Below, piece by piece: positions 48,628 to 57,103 of a DNA stretch of 64,000 nt. This DNA is from Acetobacteraceae bacterium (GTDB lineage: Bacteria > Pseudomonadota > Alphaproteobacteria > Acetobacterales > Acetobacteraceae). Below the pieces are notes generated by a model. It ran no database searches. It had not been told where the DNA came from and saw only the letters and a list, made by a program, of their open reading frames with translations. A program made the translations under genes and the position numbers. The stretch is taken from the NCBI GenBank assembly GCA_021732665.1, contig JAKFUL010000005.1, positions 1 to 64,000 of the forward strand, in the 5' to 3' direction. Numbering within the stretch: position 1 is the first letter of the stretch; the number at the start of each line of letters is the position of its first letter.

Positions 48628-49592
48628 TCGGCCGCCGCGCCCTGCTGGCCGCGCTGCCGCTGGCGGCCCATGCCCAGGAAGCCTGGCCCGCGCGCGACCT
48701 GCGCCTGATCGTGCCCTTCCCGCCCGGCGGCACCACCGATGTGGTCGCGCGCCTGCTGGCCGCCGAGATCGGCCGCCGGATCGGCCGGACCATGGTGGTC
48801 GACAATATCGCCGGCGCCGGCTCGCTGGTCGGCGCCCAGCGCTTTGTGCGCGAGGGCAATGACCACACGCTCTTCCTCAGCCAGATCGCCACCAACGCCA
48901 TCGTCCCCGCCCTGCAGCGCAATGCGGGCTATGACCCGGAGCGGGATTTTCGGCCGATCACGCTCGCGGTGACCGTGCCCAATGTCCTGATGGGCAATTT
49001 TTTGCGAGTTGGCACGCGCGACGTTCGTGAATATTTTCGGCGCGTGCGGGCCGATACGCCGGGGCGGCCCTTTGGCAGCGCCGGGAATGGCACGTCGACG
49101 CATCTGACGGGCGAGCTGGTCAGCCAACTCGCCGGCCTGCGGATGCAGCATATCCCGTTCCGAGGCGCCGCGCCGGCGATGACGGCGCTGATCGCCGGCG
49201 ACACCGACATCCTGTTCGACAACCTGCCCACCGCCCTGCCGCAGATCCAGGCCGGCAGCGTGGTGGCCCTGGCGGTCACCTCCGGCCAGCGGCTGGCGGC
49301 ATTGCCGGATGTGCCGGCCCTGGGCGAACTCGGCGCCGAATTCGGCCTGGCGGGGTGGGAGAGCGAGGCCTGGTTCGGGCTTTCCGCGCATTCTTCCATC
49401 GCCGATGCCCATCTGGCCCGGCTGGTGGCGGCGGCCGAGGGTGCGCTGGCCGACCCGGCCATCCGCCGGCAATTGGCCGAGCGTGGGACGACCCCGGCCG
49501 GCGGTGGGCCGGCGCCCTATGCGGCGCTGATCCGCTCGGAGGTCGAGCGCTGGGGGCGGGTGGTGCGGGAGGGCAATATCCGGGTCGATTAA
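48624..49592 (+). CDS. Tripartite tricarboxylate transporter (Bug) substrate-binding protein
   Basis: [74 protein letters not shown]. Confidence 0.94.
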   Translation: MIGRRALLAALPLAAHAQEAWPARDLRLIVPFPPGGTTDVVARLLAAEIGRRIGRTMVVDNIAGAGSLVGAQRFVREGNDHTLFLSQIATNAIVPALQRNAGYDPERDFRPITLAVTVPNVLMGNFLRVGTRDVREYFRRVRADTPGRPFGSAGNGTSTHLTGELVSQLAGLRMQHIPFRGAAPAMTALIAGDTDILFDNLPTALPQIQAGSVVALAVTSGQRLAALPDVPALGELGAEFGLAGWESEAWFGLSAHSSIADAHLARLVAAAEGALADPAIRRQLAERGTTPAGGGPAPYAALIRSEVERWGRVVREGNIRVD

Positions 49593-50536
49593 TCCGCCCG
49601 GATGCCCGCGCCGCGGATCACCGGCTCCAGCCTGGCCCGTTCGGCTTCCATGAAGCGGCCGAAACTCTCCGGCGCGCCGCCGCCGAGAATGGCGCCCTGT
49701 TCGGTCAGCCGCCCGCCCACCTCCGGGTCGCGCAGCGCGGCATCCACCGCGGCCGAGAGCCGTTCCACCAGTGGCGCCGGCGTGCCCATGGGCGCCACCA
49801 GGCCAAACCAGGTGCCGAAGAGATAGCCGGGCAGCCCGGCCTCGGCCGTGGTCGGCACATCGGGCAGTTGCGGCATGCGGGCAGGGGTGGCGGTGGCGAG
49901 CGCCCGCACGGCACCGGCACGGATCTGGCCGATGATGTTCGGCACATTGTCGATGATGAGGTCGAGCCGCCCACCGACCAGATCCGTGATCGCCATTGCG
50001 GCGCCACGATAGGGGACATGGGTGACCTGAACATCCGCCGCGCGGTTGAACAGTTCCAGCGCGATATGCAGGCTGGTGCCGTTGCCGGCGGAACCCCCGG
50101 CAAGCCGGGCGGGCGCCGCCTTCGCCGCTTCGGTCAACTCGGCCAGGCTTCGCCATGGCCGCCCGGGGTTCACGCAGAACACTTTTGGCGTGTTCACCAG
50201 CAGCGAGACGGGTGTGAAGGCCGTGCGCGGGTCATAGCTGAGGTTGGGGAAGAGCCACGTGTTCACCGCCAGCGGCCCCAGCGAGCCGAGCAGCAGCGTG
50301 TGGCCATCGGGGTCGGCCCGGGCGACCAGCTCGGCGCCGATATTGCCGCCGGCGCCGGCGCGGTTCTCGACGATGAAGGGCGCGTTGAAGCTGCTTTGCA
50401 GCCGCGCGGCCAGCGGGCGGGCCAGCATGTCGGCCAGCCCGCCGGGCGGGAAGGGCACGATGATGCGGGTGGGACGGGATTGCGCCAGCGCCGGTATCGC
50501 CAGCGCGGAAAGCAGCAATGAACGCCTGAACATCAT
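49589..50536 (-). CDS. Tripartite tricarboxylate transporter (Bug) substrate-binding protein
   Basis: MFRRSLLLSALAIPALAQSRPTRIIVPFPPGGLADMLARPLAARLQSSFNAPFIVENRAGAGGNIGAELVARA; ATGA overlap with the ThDP enzyme upstream. Confidence 0.95.
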   Translation of the reverse strand: MMFRRSLLLSALAIPALAQSRPTRIIVPFPPGGLADMLARPLAARLQSSFNAPFIVENRAGAGGNIGAELVARADPDGHTLLLGSLGPLAVNTWLFPNLSYDPRTAFTPVSLLVNTPKVFCVNPGRPWRSLAELTEAAKAAPARLAGGSAGNGTSLHIALELFNRAADVQVTHVPYRGAAMAITDLVGGRLDLIIDNVPNIIGQIRAGAVRALATATPARMPQLPDVPTTAEAGLPGYLFGTWFGLVAPMGTPAPLVERLSAAVDAALRDPEVGGRLTEQGAILGGGAPESFGRFMEAERARLEPVIRGAGIRAD

Positions 50537-52158
50537 GCCTCATCCTTCTCGCGGTAGAGTTTCGCCACACCTTGATCCAGCGCCACGTCCAGCAGGGCCG
50601 GGCCGTCGCTGGTCAGCACCCAGCGCAAAGCCTCATCGAGCCCTTCTGGCCGTTCGGCGCGCGCCGCCGGCACGCCATGGCCGCGGGCAATCTCGGAAAA
50701 ATCCAGGCCCGGCAACTCGATGCCCGGCGCGCCCCGCGTGCCCATCACCCGGCTGAAGGCGCGCATGGCGCCATAGCCCGCATTGTTCAGCACGATGACC
50801 GAAAGCGGCAGCCGGTGCTGCGCCGCCGTCCACAACGCCTGCACCGAATACATCAGCGAGCCATCGCCGATCAGGCAGACCACCCTTGTCCCGGGTTTGG
50901 CCAGCGCCACCCCCACCGCGCCGGGAAGGCCATAACCCAAGCCCCCGCTGGCCATGGTAAAGAAGCTGCCCCAGGCCTCGAAGGGCAGGTGGGCGTGCAT
51001 GGCCGGCCTGTGGCTGGGCGCCTCCTCCATCACCACGGTGCCGGGCGGCAACAACGCGTGCAGCCGCGCCAGGACGTGGCCCGGCGGTAACGGGAAGGCC
51101 GGCGGCGGCGCGGGAGGGCGGATGCGCGGGGGCGGTGCGGCACGGCTGGCTTCGGGCAGCAGGGCGGTCAGCGCCGGCAAACCGAGGCGCAGGCTGCCCG
51201 GCACGCCCATGCCCACCGGCGCGCGGGCGGCCGCCTCGCCATCGGTGGTGAGGTGCCACAGCGCCACGCCGCCGGAAAACAGCGCGCATTCGCCCACGAT
51301 ATGGAAGGTGAAGACCGGCGCGCCCAGCACCAGCACCAGGTCGAAGCCGGCCAGCGCCGCGCTTACCGCCTCGGGCGCCGCCGCCAGGTGGCCCGCGAAG
51401 AGCGGGTGGCTTTCGGGGAAGCACAGCCGGCTGGCGAAGGGGCTGGTGAAGACGGGGGCGCGCAGCCGTTCGGCCAGCGCGAGGATCTCCGCGCCTTCCT
51501 CGTCGATTTCCGGGCCGGCGACGATCACCGGGCGCGCCGAGGCTGCCAGGGCGGCGGCAAGCTGCATCAGCAGCAGCGGGTCCGGCGCCATGTCGCCGAG
51601 CGGCGTGCGGGCGGCGGGTGCCACCGCCGCCATCCCCCAGTCATCCACCGGGATGGAAACGAAGGTCGGCCCCCGCGGCCGCTGCATGGCCACGCGAAAC
51701 GCCTGGGCCACGGCCGGCGCCACATCCTCCGGCCGCGCCGGCTCGACCGAGTATTTCACATAAGGCTTGGGGAAGTTCGCGGCCTCGGAGGCGCCTAGGA
51801 AGGGCTGGTTAGCCAAAAGGCTGCGCGCCTGCTGCCCGGCGGTGATCACCAGAGGCGCGTTGTTGCGCGCAGCCGTAAAAATATTGCCCAGCGCATGCCC
51901 CACGCCGGCCGCCGAATGCAGGTTGCAGAAGGCGGCGTGGCCCGAGGCGCGGGCATAGCCGTCCGCCATCCCCACGACGCTGGCCTCCTGCAGCCCGAGC
52001 ACGTAGCGAAGATCGTTCGGCCAATCGCCCAGGAAGGGCAGCTCCGTGCTGCCGGGGTTGCCGAAGATCGTGGTCATGCCGGTGGCGCGGAGCACCTCCA
52101 GCACGGCGTGACGCACCGTGGTCGTCGGCAATTCTGTTTCCTCCGTCTTTGCGGCCAT
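50533..52158 (-). CDS. ThDP-dependent decarboxylase (benzoylformate decarboxylase-like)
   Basis: TTTVRHAVLEVLRATGMTTIFGNPGSTELPFLGDWPNDLRYVLGLQEASVVGMADGYARASGHAAFCNLHSAAGVGHALGNIF...GDGSLMYSVQALWTAAQHRLPLSVIVLNNAGYGAM. Confidence 0.9.
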   Translation of the reverse strand: MAAKTEETELPTTTVRHAVLEVLRATGMTTIFGNPGSTELPFLGDWPNDLRYVLGLQEASVVGMADGYARASGHAAFCNLHSAAGVGHALGNIFTAARNNAPLVITAGQQARSLLANQPFLGASEAANFPKPYVKYSVEPARPEDVAPAVAQAFRVAMQRPRGPTFVSIPVDDWGMAAVAPAARTPLGDMAPDPLLLMQLAAALAASARPVIVAGPEIDEEGAEILALAERLRAPVFTSPFASRLCFPESHPLFAGHLAAAPEAVSAALAGFDLVLVLGAPVFTFHIVGECALFSGGVALWHLTTDGEAAARAPVGMGVPGSLRLGLPALTALLPEASRAAPPPRIRPPAPPPAFPLPPGHVLARLHALLPPGTVVMEEAPSHRPAMHAHLPFEAWGSFFTMASGGLGYGLPGAVGVALAKPGTRVVCLIGDGSLMYSVQALWTAAQHRLPLSVIVLNNAGYGAMRAFSRVMGTRGAPGIELPGLDFSEIARGHGVPAARAERPEGLDEALRWVLTSDGPALLDVALDQGVAKLYREKDEA

Positions 52159-52253
52159 ACTGGCGGGAAACCGTCGCGGCTTCCAGGCGCAAACAACCCC
52201 TTCACAGCCGCGCGCCGCCGGGCCATGACTCCAGCAAAGCCAGGGAAGAAACC

Positions 52254-53222
52254 ATGACCGTCCAACGCCGCGCCCTCCTCGCCGCCAGCCTCGCCACCCC
52301 CAGCCTCGCCCTCGCCCAGGGCGCCTGGCCGGAGCGCCCGGTGCGCATCATTGTGCCCTGGCCGCCCGGCGGCTCGACCGACGTGCTGGCGCGGCTGATG
52401 GCCGAGCAACTGCATGCCCGCCTCGGCCAATCCTTCCAGATCGAGAACCGGCCCGGCGCCGGCGGCAATATCGGCACCGACGCGATCGCCAAGGCCACGC
52501 CCGATGGCTACACGATGGGGCCGATCACGGTCAGCGGCTGGTCGATCAACCAGTTTCTCTTCGCCCGCATGCCTTTCGATGCGGACCGCGACCTGCAGCC
52601 GATCTCGATGCACTGGACCCTGCCCAACGTCCTCGCCGTCTCGGCCGCGCATTGCCCGGCGACGACGCTGGCGGAGTTCATCGAATGGGGCAAGGCGCGC
52701 CGCAATGGCGTCTCCTTCGGCAGCCCGGGCGTGGGCACGACAGCGCATCTCTCCGGCTCGCATTTCTGCCAGCGCACCGGCCTGGACGGCCAGCACGTGC
52801 CGTTCCGTGGTGCCGCGCAGATCATCCCCGCCCTGCTCTCGGGCGACCTGACCTTCGAGATCGGCAATTTGGCCAGCTACGTGCCGACCATCCAGGAGGG
52901 GCGCATCCGCGGTATCGCGGTGACCAGCGCCGAACGCTGGCCGACGCTGCCCAACATCCCGACGATGCAGCAGGCCGGCTTCGACTTCGTGGTGGAAAGC
53001 TGGTGCGCCTTCGCTTTCCCCGCCGGGGTGCCGGCGCCCATCCTGGCCCGCGCCAGCCAGGCGATGCAGGCGGTGGCGGCGGACCCGGCGGTGAAGGACC
53101 GCTTCCTGCGCGCCGGCGCGCAGGCCGTCTCCAGCACGCCCGAAGCCGCCTGGGAGCGGGCACGAAGCGAGCGGCCGATGTGGCAGGAGATGGTGCGCGT
53201 CTCCGGTGCGCGGATGGAATAG
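52254..53222 (+). CDS. Tripartite tricarboxylate transporter (Bug) substrate-binding protein
   Basis: MTVQRRALLAASLATPSLALAQGAWPERPVRIIVPWPPGGSTDVLARLMAEQLHARLGQSFQIENRPGAGGNIGTDAIAKA. Confidence 0.95.
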   Translation: MTVQRRALLAASLATPSLALAQGAWPERPVRIIVPWPPGGSTDVLARLMAEQLHARLGQSFQIENRPGAGGNIGTDAIAKATPDGYTMGPITVSGWSINQFLFARMPFDADRDLQPISMHWTLPNVLAVSAAHCPATTLAEFIEWGKARRNGVSFGSPGVGTTAHLSGSHFCQRTGLDGQHVPFRGAAQIIPALLSGDLTFEIGNLASYVPTIQEGRIRGIAVTSAERWPTLPNIPTMQQAGFDFVVESWCAFAFPAGVPAPILARASQAMQAVAADPAVKDRFLRAGAQAVSSTPEAAWERARSERPMWQEMVRVSGARME

Positions 53223-53249
53223 ACGCGGGGTTTCCGCCATAGGGGCGCG

Positions 53250-53873
53250 ATGCCGACCTGGACCAACGCCCTTTTCATCGACCACGCCGCCCTGCGCCTG
53301 CCCTGGCGCAACTGGGGCGTGGTAGAGGCCGGGCGGCTCTACCGCTCCAACCACCCCCTGCCCTTCCAGCTGCGCGCCGCGGTGCGCAGCCATGGCATCC
53401 GCACCCTGCTCAATCTGCGCGGCCATCGGGAGAGCTGTGGCGCCGATGCGCTGAGCCGGCGGGAGGCCGCCTCCCTCGGCCTCATCCATGCCGACGCCCC
53501 CTTCGAATCGCGCGGCGCCCCACATCGCGACCGGATCGAGCGCCTGGCCGCCATGCTGCCGGACTTGCCCGAGCCCATCCTCATCCACTGCAAATCCGGC
53601 GCCGACCGCACCGGCCTCATCGCCGCCATCTGGCTCCTGCTGCAAGACCGCCCGCCGGCCGAAGCGGCCGCGCAACTCTCCTGGCGCCACGGCCACATCG
53701 CCGCCGCGCGGACCGGAATCCTGGACGCCTTCATCGCCACCTATGCCCGGGCCTGGCCCAAACCCTTCCTGCAATGGCTGCGGGAGGATTACGACGAAGT
53801 CGCATTGCGGGCGGGCTTCCGCAGCAGGGGATGGGCCGATATGTTGACAGACAACCTGCTTCGCCGTGAATAG
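53250..53873 (+). CDS. Tyrosine/dual-specificity-type protein phosphatase
   Basis: ...EAGRLYRSNHPLPFQLRAAVRSHGIRTLLNLRGHRES...LPEPILIHCKSGADRTGLIAAIWLLL: HCx5R motif. Confidence 0.88.
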   Translation: MPTWTNALFIDHAALRLPWRNWGVVEAGRLYRSNHPLPFQLRAAVRSHGIRTLLNLRGHRESCGADALSRREAASLGLIHADAPFESRGAPHRDRIERLAAMLPDLPEPILIHCKSGADRTGLIAAIWLLLQDRPPAEAAAQLSWRHGHIAAARTGILDAFIATYARAWPKPFLQWLREDYDEVALRAGFRSRGWADMLTDNLLRRE

Positions 53874-53901
53874 ATGGATTTCCCGCCATTTTTTGGCCAT
53901 G

Positions 53902-53926
53902 AGAGGAGGGCAATCAGCCCCCTCTT
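53902..53926 (+). terminator. Terminator-like hairpin between phosphatase and spermidine-synthase-like gene
   Basis: AGAGGAGGGC-AATCA-GCCCCCTCTTT with one mismatch. Confidence 0.4.
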
Positions 53927-53942
53927 TGAGGGTTGAGGCAGC

Positions 53943-56219
53943 ATGCCGCGTTTGATGTTGGCGTTCTTTTTCTCAGGGTTCGCGGCGCTGCTGTGCCAGA
54001 TCATCTGGCAGCGCATGCTCGGCATATTCGCCGGCAGCGACACCGTCTCCGCCGCCCTGGTGGTGGGCTCCTTCCTGGCGGGGCTGGGCCTGGGCTCCAT
54101 CATCGGCGCGCGGGTGGCGGACAGGCTGTCGCCCCATCGCGCGCTGCTGGGCTTCGCGCTGTGCGAGGCCGGGATCGCGCTCTGCGCGCTGCTCTCCAAG
54201 GGCTTTCTTTATGATGTGATCGCCATCGGCCTGGCCGATGCGGTGCAGAGCAACCTCGCCGTGTTCGCCCTGTGCTTCGCCGGCCTGGTCATTCCCACCA
54301 CCCTGATGGGCGCCTCGCTGCCGCTGCTGGCGCGGGCGGTGACGATCAGCCTGGAGACCGCGGCCTCTCGCATCGGCGCGCTGTATGGGCTGAACACGCT
54401 GGGCGCCGGGCTGGGCGCGCTGGTCGGCGGCTGGCTGATCGTGGGGCAGTTCGGCTTCGTCGCGTCGCTCTGGCTGGCGGCGGCGCTCAACCTGACGGCG
54501 GCGGCATTGGCGCTGAGCCTGCTGTCGGGCATGTCGCGCACCGTGCCCGGCCCGCGTGCGGCGGCCGCGCCCGCGGCCAGCTTCGGCTCGCTGCCGCTGT
54601 GGTGCCTGCTGGTCTTCCTCTCCGGCTACGTGATCGTGGCGCTGGAGATCCTCTGGGTGCGGCTGCTGGGCCAGGTCGGGCAGTATCACGCCTATCTCTT
54701 CCCCACGATCCTGGGCGTCTTCCTGCTGGCCGACGGGCTGGGCATGGCGTTGGCGGCGCGCATGGTGCGCCACATGGCGGACCCCAGGCCCGCCTTCTTC
54801 TACGCCCAGGGGGCGGGCTTCGTGCTGAGCGTGGTGCTCATCCTGGCGATGTGGCTGGGCGTTGGGCATTGGCCGCTCGATCCGCTGCTGGCGGTGGATT
54901 TCCATCGCTTCGGGCCCGACGCGCTGGCGGCCAGCACCTTGCTCATTGTGGCGCTGGTGGCGCCGCCCGCCTTCCTCATCGGCATGACCTTCCCCTTCGT
55001 GCAGCGCGCGGTCCAGCAGGATCTGGCCAGCGTGGGCGCGCGGGTGGGCTGGGTGCAGCTGGCCAATATCCTGGGCAATGCCGCGGGCTCCATCTTCACC
55101 GGCATCGTCACCTTGCACCTGTGGGGCAGCATGGGCACCCTGCTGCTGCTGGCCGTGCTCTCGGCCTTGCTGTTGCTGGGCTGGTTGACCCAGCAGCGCG
55201 GCGCGCCGCGGCGGGTCACCATGGGCCTGCTGGCCGCCACCATCGCCCTGGCGGCGTTGCTGCCCGGCAATGAGCGGTTCTGGCAGCACATGCATGGCCA
55301 GGCGCCGGGCAGCTTCGCCGCCTGGGCCGAGGACCGCTCGGGCGTCGCCTTCTATCGCTCACGCGCCGACGAGGCCGATCGCGCCCAGGGCCGTTTCTTC
55401 ATCATGGGCCATGGCCAGGGCTTCGTGCCCTTCCTGGACATCCACATGCTTCTCGGGGTGCTGGGGCCCTTGGTCCATCCGGCGCCCGAGCGCGTGCTGG
55501 CCATCGGCGTGGGCAGTGGCGGCACGCCCTACGGCGCCACCGTCAACCCCGCCACGCGCTCGATACGCGCCATCGAACTGGTGCGGCCGGTGCTGGACAC
55601 TTTGGGCGAGATCGCCGCCGCGCAGCCGCAAGGGGGCGTGGCCGCGCTGTTGCGCGACCCTCGGGTCAGCCTGGAATATGGCGATGGCAGGCGGGCGCTG
55701 ACGCGGGGCGATGAGCTGTATGATGTGATCGAGGCGGATGCGATCCTGCCGCAATCCTCCCATTCCGGCATGCTCTACAGCGCGGAATTCCTGGCCCAGG
55801 TGCGCGAGAGGCTGGCGCCGGGTGGGCTCTATGTGCAATGGGCGCCCTCCTGGCGGGTGGTCGACACATTCGCCGCGGTCTTCCCCCATGCCGTGTTGCT
55901 GCGCCCGGCCAGCATCATGATCGGCTCCGACCGGCCGATCGAGCTCGACCTGCAGGCGCTGCTCGCCCGGCTGCGGCAGCCCGACGTCGTGCAGTTCTTC
56001 CAGCGCGGCAATCCTGCCATCGGCGATGTGGCTGGGTTGATCGCCGATCAGCCGCAGCACTGGAATCCCGGTACGCCGCGGGTGGAGCCGCCGCTGACCG
56101 ACATGTTCCCGCGCGACGAGTTCTTCCTCAACCACGCGGCGCAGGGGGTGTGGCAGGCGCGGCCGCAAGCCTCGGCCGGCGGTCGCCTGGGTGGCGCGGA
56201 GGCCGCGGTTCGGCGCTGA
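53943..56219 (+). CDS. Fused membrane transporter-like / spermidine synthase-like protein
   Basis: N-terminal TM helices FFFSGFAALLCQIIWQRMLGIFAGSDTVSAALVVGSFLAGLGLGSIIGARVAD; C-terminal SpeE-like ...VLAIGVGSGGTPYGATV...YDVIEADAILPQSSHSGMLYSAEFLAQVRERLAPGGLYVQW. Confidence 0.88.
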   Translation: MPRLMLAFFFSGFAALLCQIIWQRMLGIFAGSDTVSAALVVGSFLAGLGLGSIIGARVADRLSPHRALLGFALCEAGIALCALLSKGFLYDVIAIGLADAVQSNLAVFALCFAGLVIPTTLMGASLPLLARAVTISLETAASRIGALYGLNTLGAGLGALVGGWLIVGQFGFVASLWLAAALNLTAAALALSLLSGMSRTVPGPRAAAAPAASFGSLPLWCLLVFLSGYVIVALEILWVRLLGQVGQYHAYLFPTILGVFLLADGLGMALAARMVRHMADPRPAFFYAQGAGFVLSVVLILAMWLGVGHWPLDPLLAVDFHRFGPDALAASTLLIVALVAPPAFLIGMTFPFVQRAVQQDLASVGARVGWVQLANILGNAAGSIFTGIVTLHLWGSMGTLLLLAVLSALLLLGWLTQQRGAPRRVTMGLLAATIALAALLPGNERFWQHMHGQAPGSFAAWAEDRSGVAFYRSRADEADRAQGRFFIMGHGQGFVPFLDIHMLLGVLGPLVHPAPERVLAIGVGSGGTPYGATVNPATRSIRAIELVRPVLDTLGEIAAAQPQGGVAALLRDPRVSLEYGDGRRALTRGDELYDVIEADAILPQSSHSGMLYSAEFLAQVRERLAPGGLYVQWAPSWRVVDTFAAVFPHAVLLRPASIMIGSDRPIELDLQALLARLRQPDVVQFFQRGNPAIGDVAGLIADQPQHWNPGTPRVEPPLTDMFPRDEFFLNHAAQGVWQARPQASAGGRLGGAEAAVRR

Positions 56220-56320
56220 ACCATGCTCCGCCGGGGTGGAGAATGATTCTGCCATGCTGGGGAGGATTATTCGCCGCCCCGGCGATTCCACCGCGGCGGT
56301 TCATGCTCTACAGAAAGCCC

Positions 56321-56773
56321 ATGAACCTGCGCACCGAATTCACCGAAGCGATGAAGACCAGCATGAAGGCCGGCGATGCACCGCGCACTTCGACCATCCG
56401 GATGATCATCGCGAAGATGAAGGACAGCGACATCGCCGCGCGCCCAGGCCCGGTCCTGGATGATCAGGCGCTGGTCGGCATGCTGCGCGGCATGGTGAAG
56501 AGCCGGCGCGAATCGGTGGAGATGTACCGCCAGGGCAACCGGCCGGAGCTCGCCGAGAAGGAGGAGGCCGAGATCGCCGTGATCGAGGCCTTCCTGCCGG
56601 CGCAGATGGATGATGCCGCCATCGCCGCCGCAGTGGCCGAGGCCGTGGCTGAGACCGGCGCCCGCTCGATCAAGGAGATGGGGAAGGTCGTGGCGGCCCT
56701 TCGGGCGAAGCATGGCCCCGCGCTGGACATGGGCCGCGCCGGGCCGGTGGTGAAGGCGGCACTGGGCGGCTAG
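56321..56773 (+). CDS. GatB/YqeY domain-containing protein
   Basis: MNLRTEFTEAMKTSMKAGDAPRTSTIRMIIAKMKDSDIAARPG...MLRGMVKSRRESVEMYRQGNRPELAEKEEAEIAVIEAFLPAQM. Confidence 0.95.
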   Translation: MNLRTEFTEAMKTSMKAGDAPRTSTIRMIIAKMKDSDIAARPGPVLDDQALVGMLRGMVKSRRESVEMYRQGNRPELAEKEEAEIAVIEAFLPAQMDDAAIAAAVAEAVAETGARSIKEMGKVVAALRAKHGPALDMGRAGPVVKAALGG

Positions 56774-56979
56774 GCGAGGTCTTCGCTGAGAATGGTGATG
56801 GTCACGTGATAGGCCACCTCACCATCCTCGGCGTCACGGTCCACCGTGCCGATCACCTCGCCATCGGCAAGCAGCTCGACGGGGCCGTTGCGGGTCTGCG
56901 CCGCCCGGATGGTCAGCTTCGGGCTGCCGGTCAGGCGGCGGAGATGAGCCTGGACGGCCTGGATTTCTGCGGGTTTCAT
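56770..56979 (-). CDS. DUF3126-like protein
   Basis: MKPAEIQAVQAHLRRLTGSPKLTIRAAQTRNGPVELLADGEVIGTVDRDAEDGEVAYHVTITILSEDLA. Confidence 0.8.
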   Translation of the reverse strand: MKPAEIQAVQAHLRRLTGSPKLTIRAAQTRNGPVELLADGEVIGTVDRDAEDGEVAYHVTITILSEDLA

Positions 56980-57103
56980 GTCATGTGCATAGCCGGGCTT
57001 GCCGGGCAAGTTAATCCCCGGCCCCGCTTCATCCCCAGGATCAACAGCGCGGGCGTCGCCATTGGGGTAGCAGACTGGGCGCGGCGGGCATAAAGCCCTG
57101 ACA

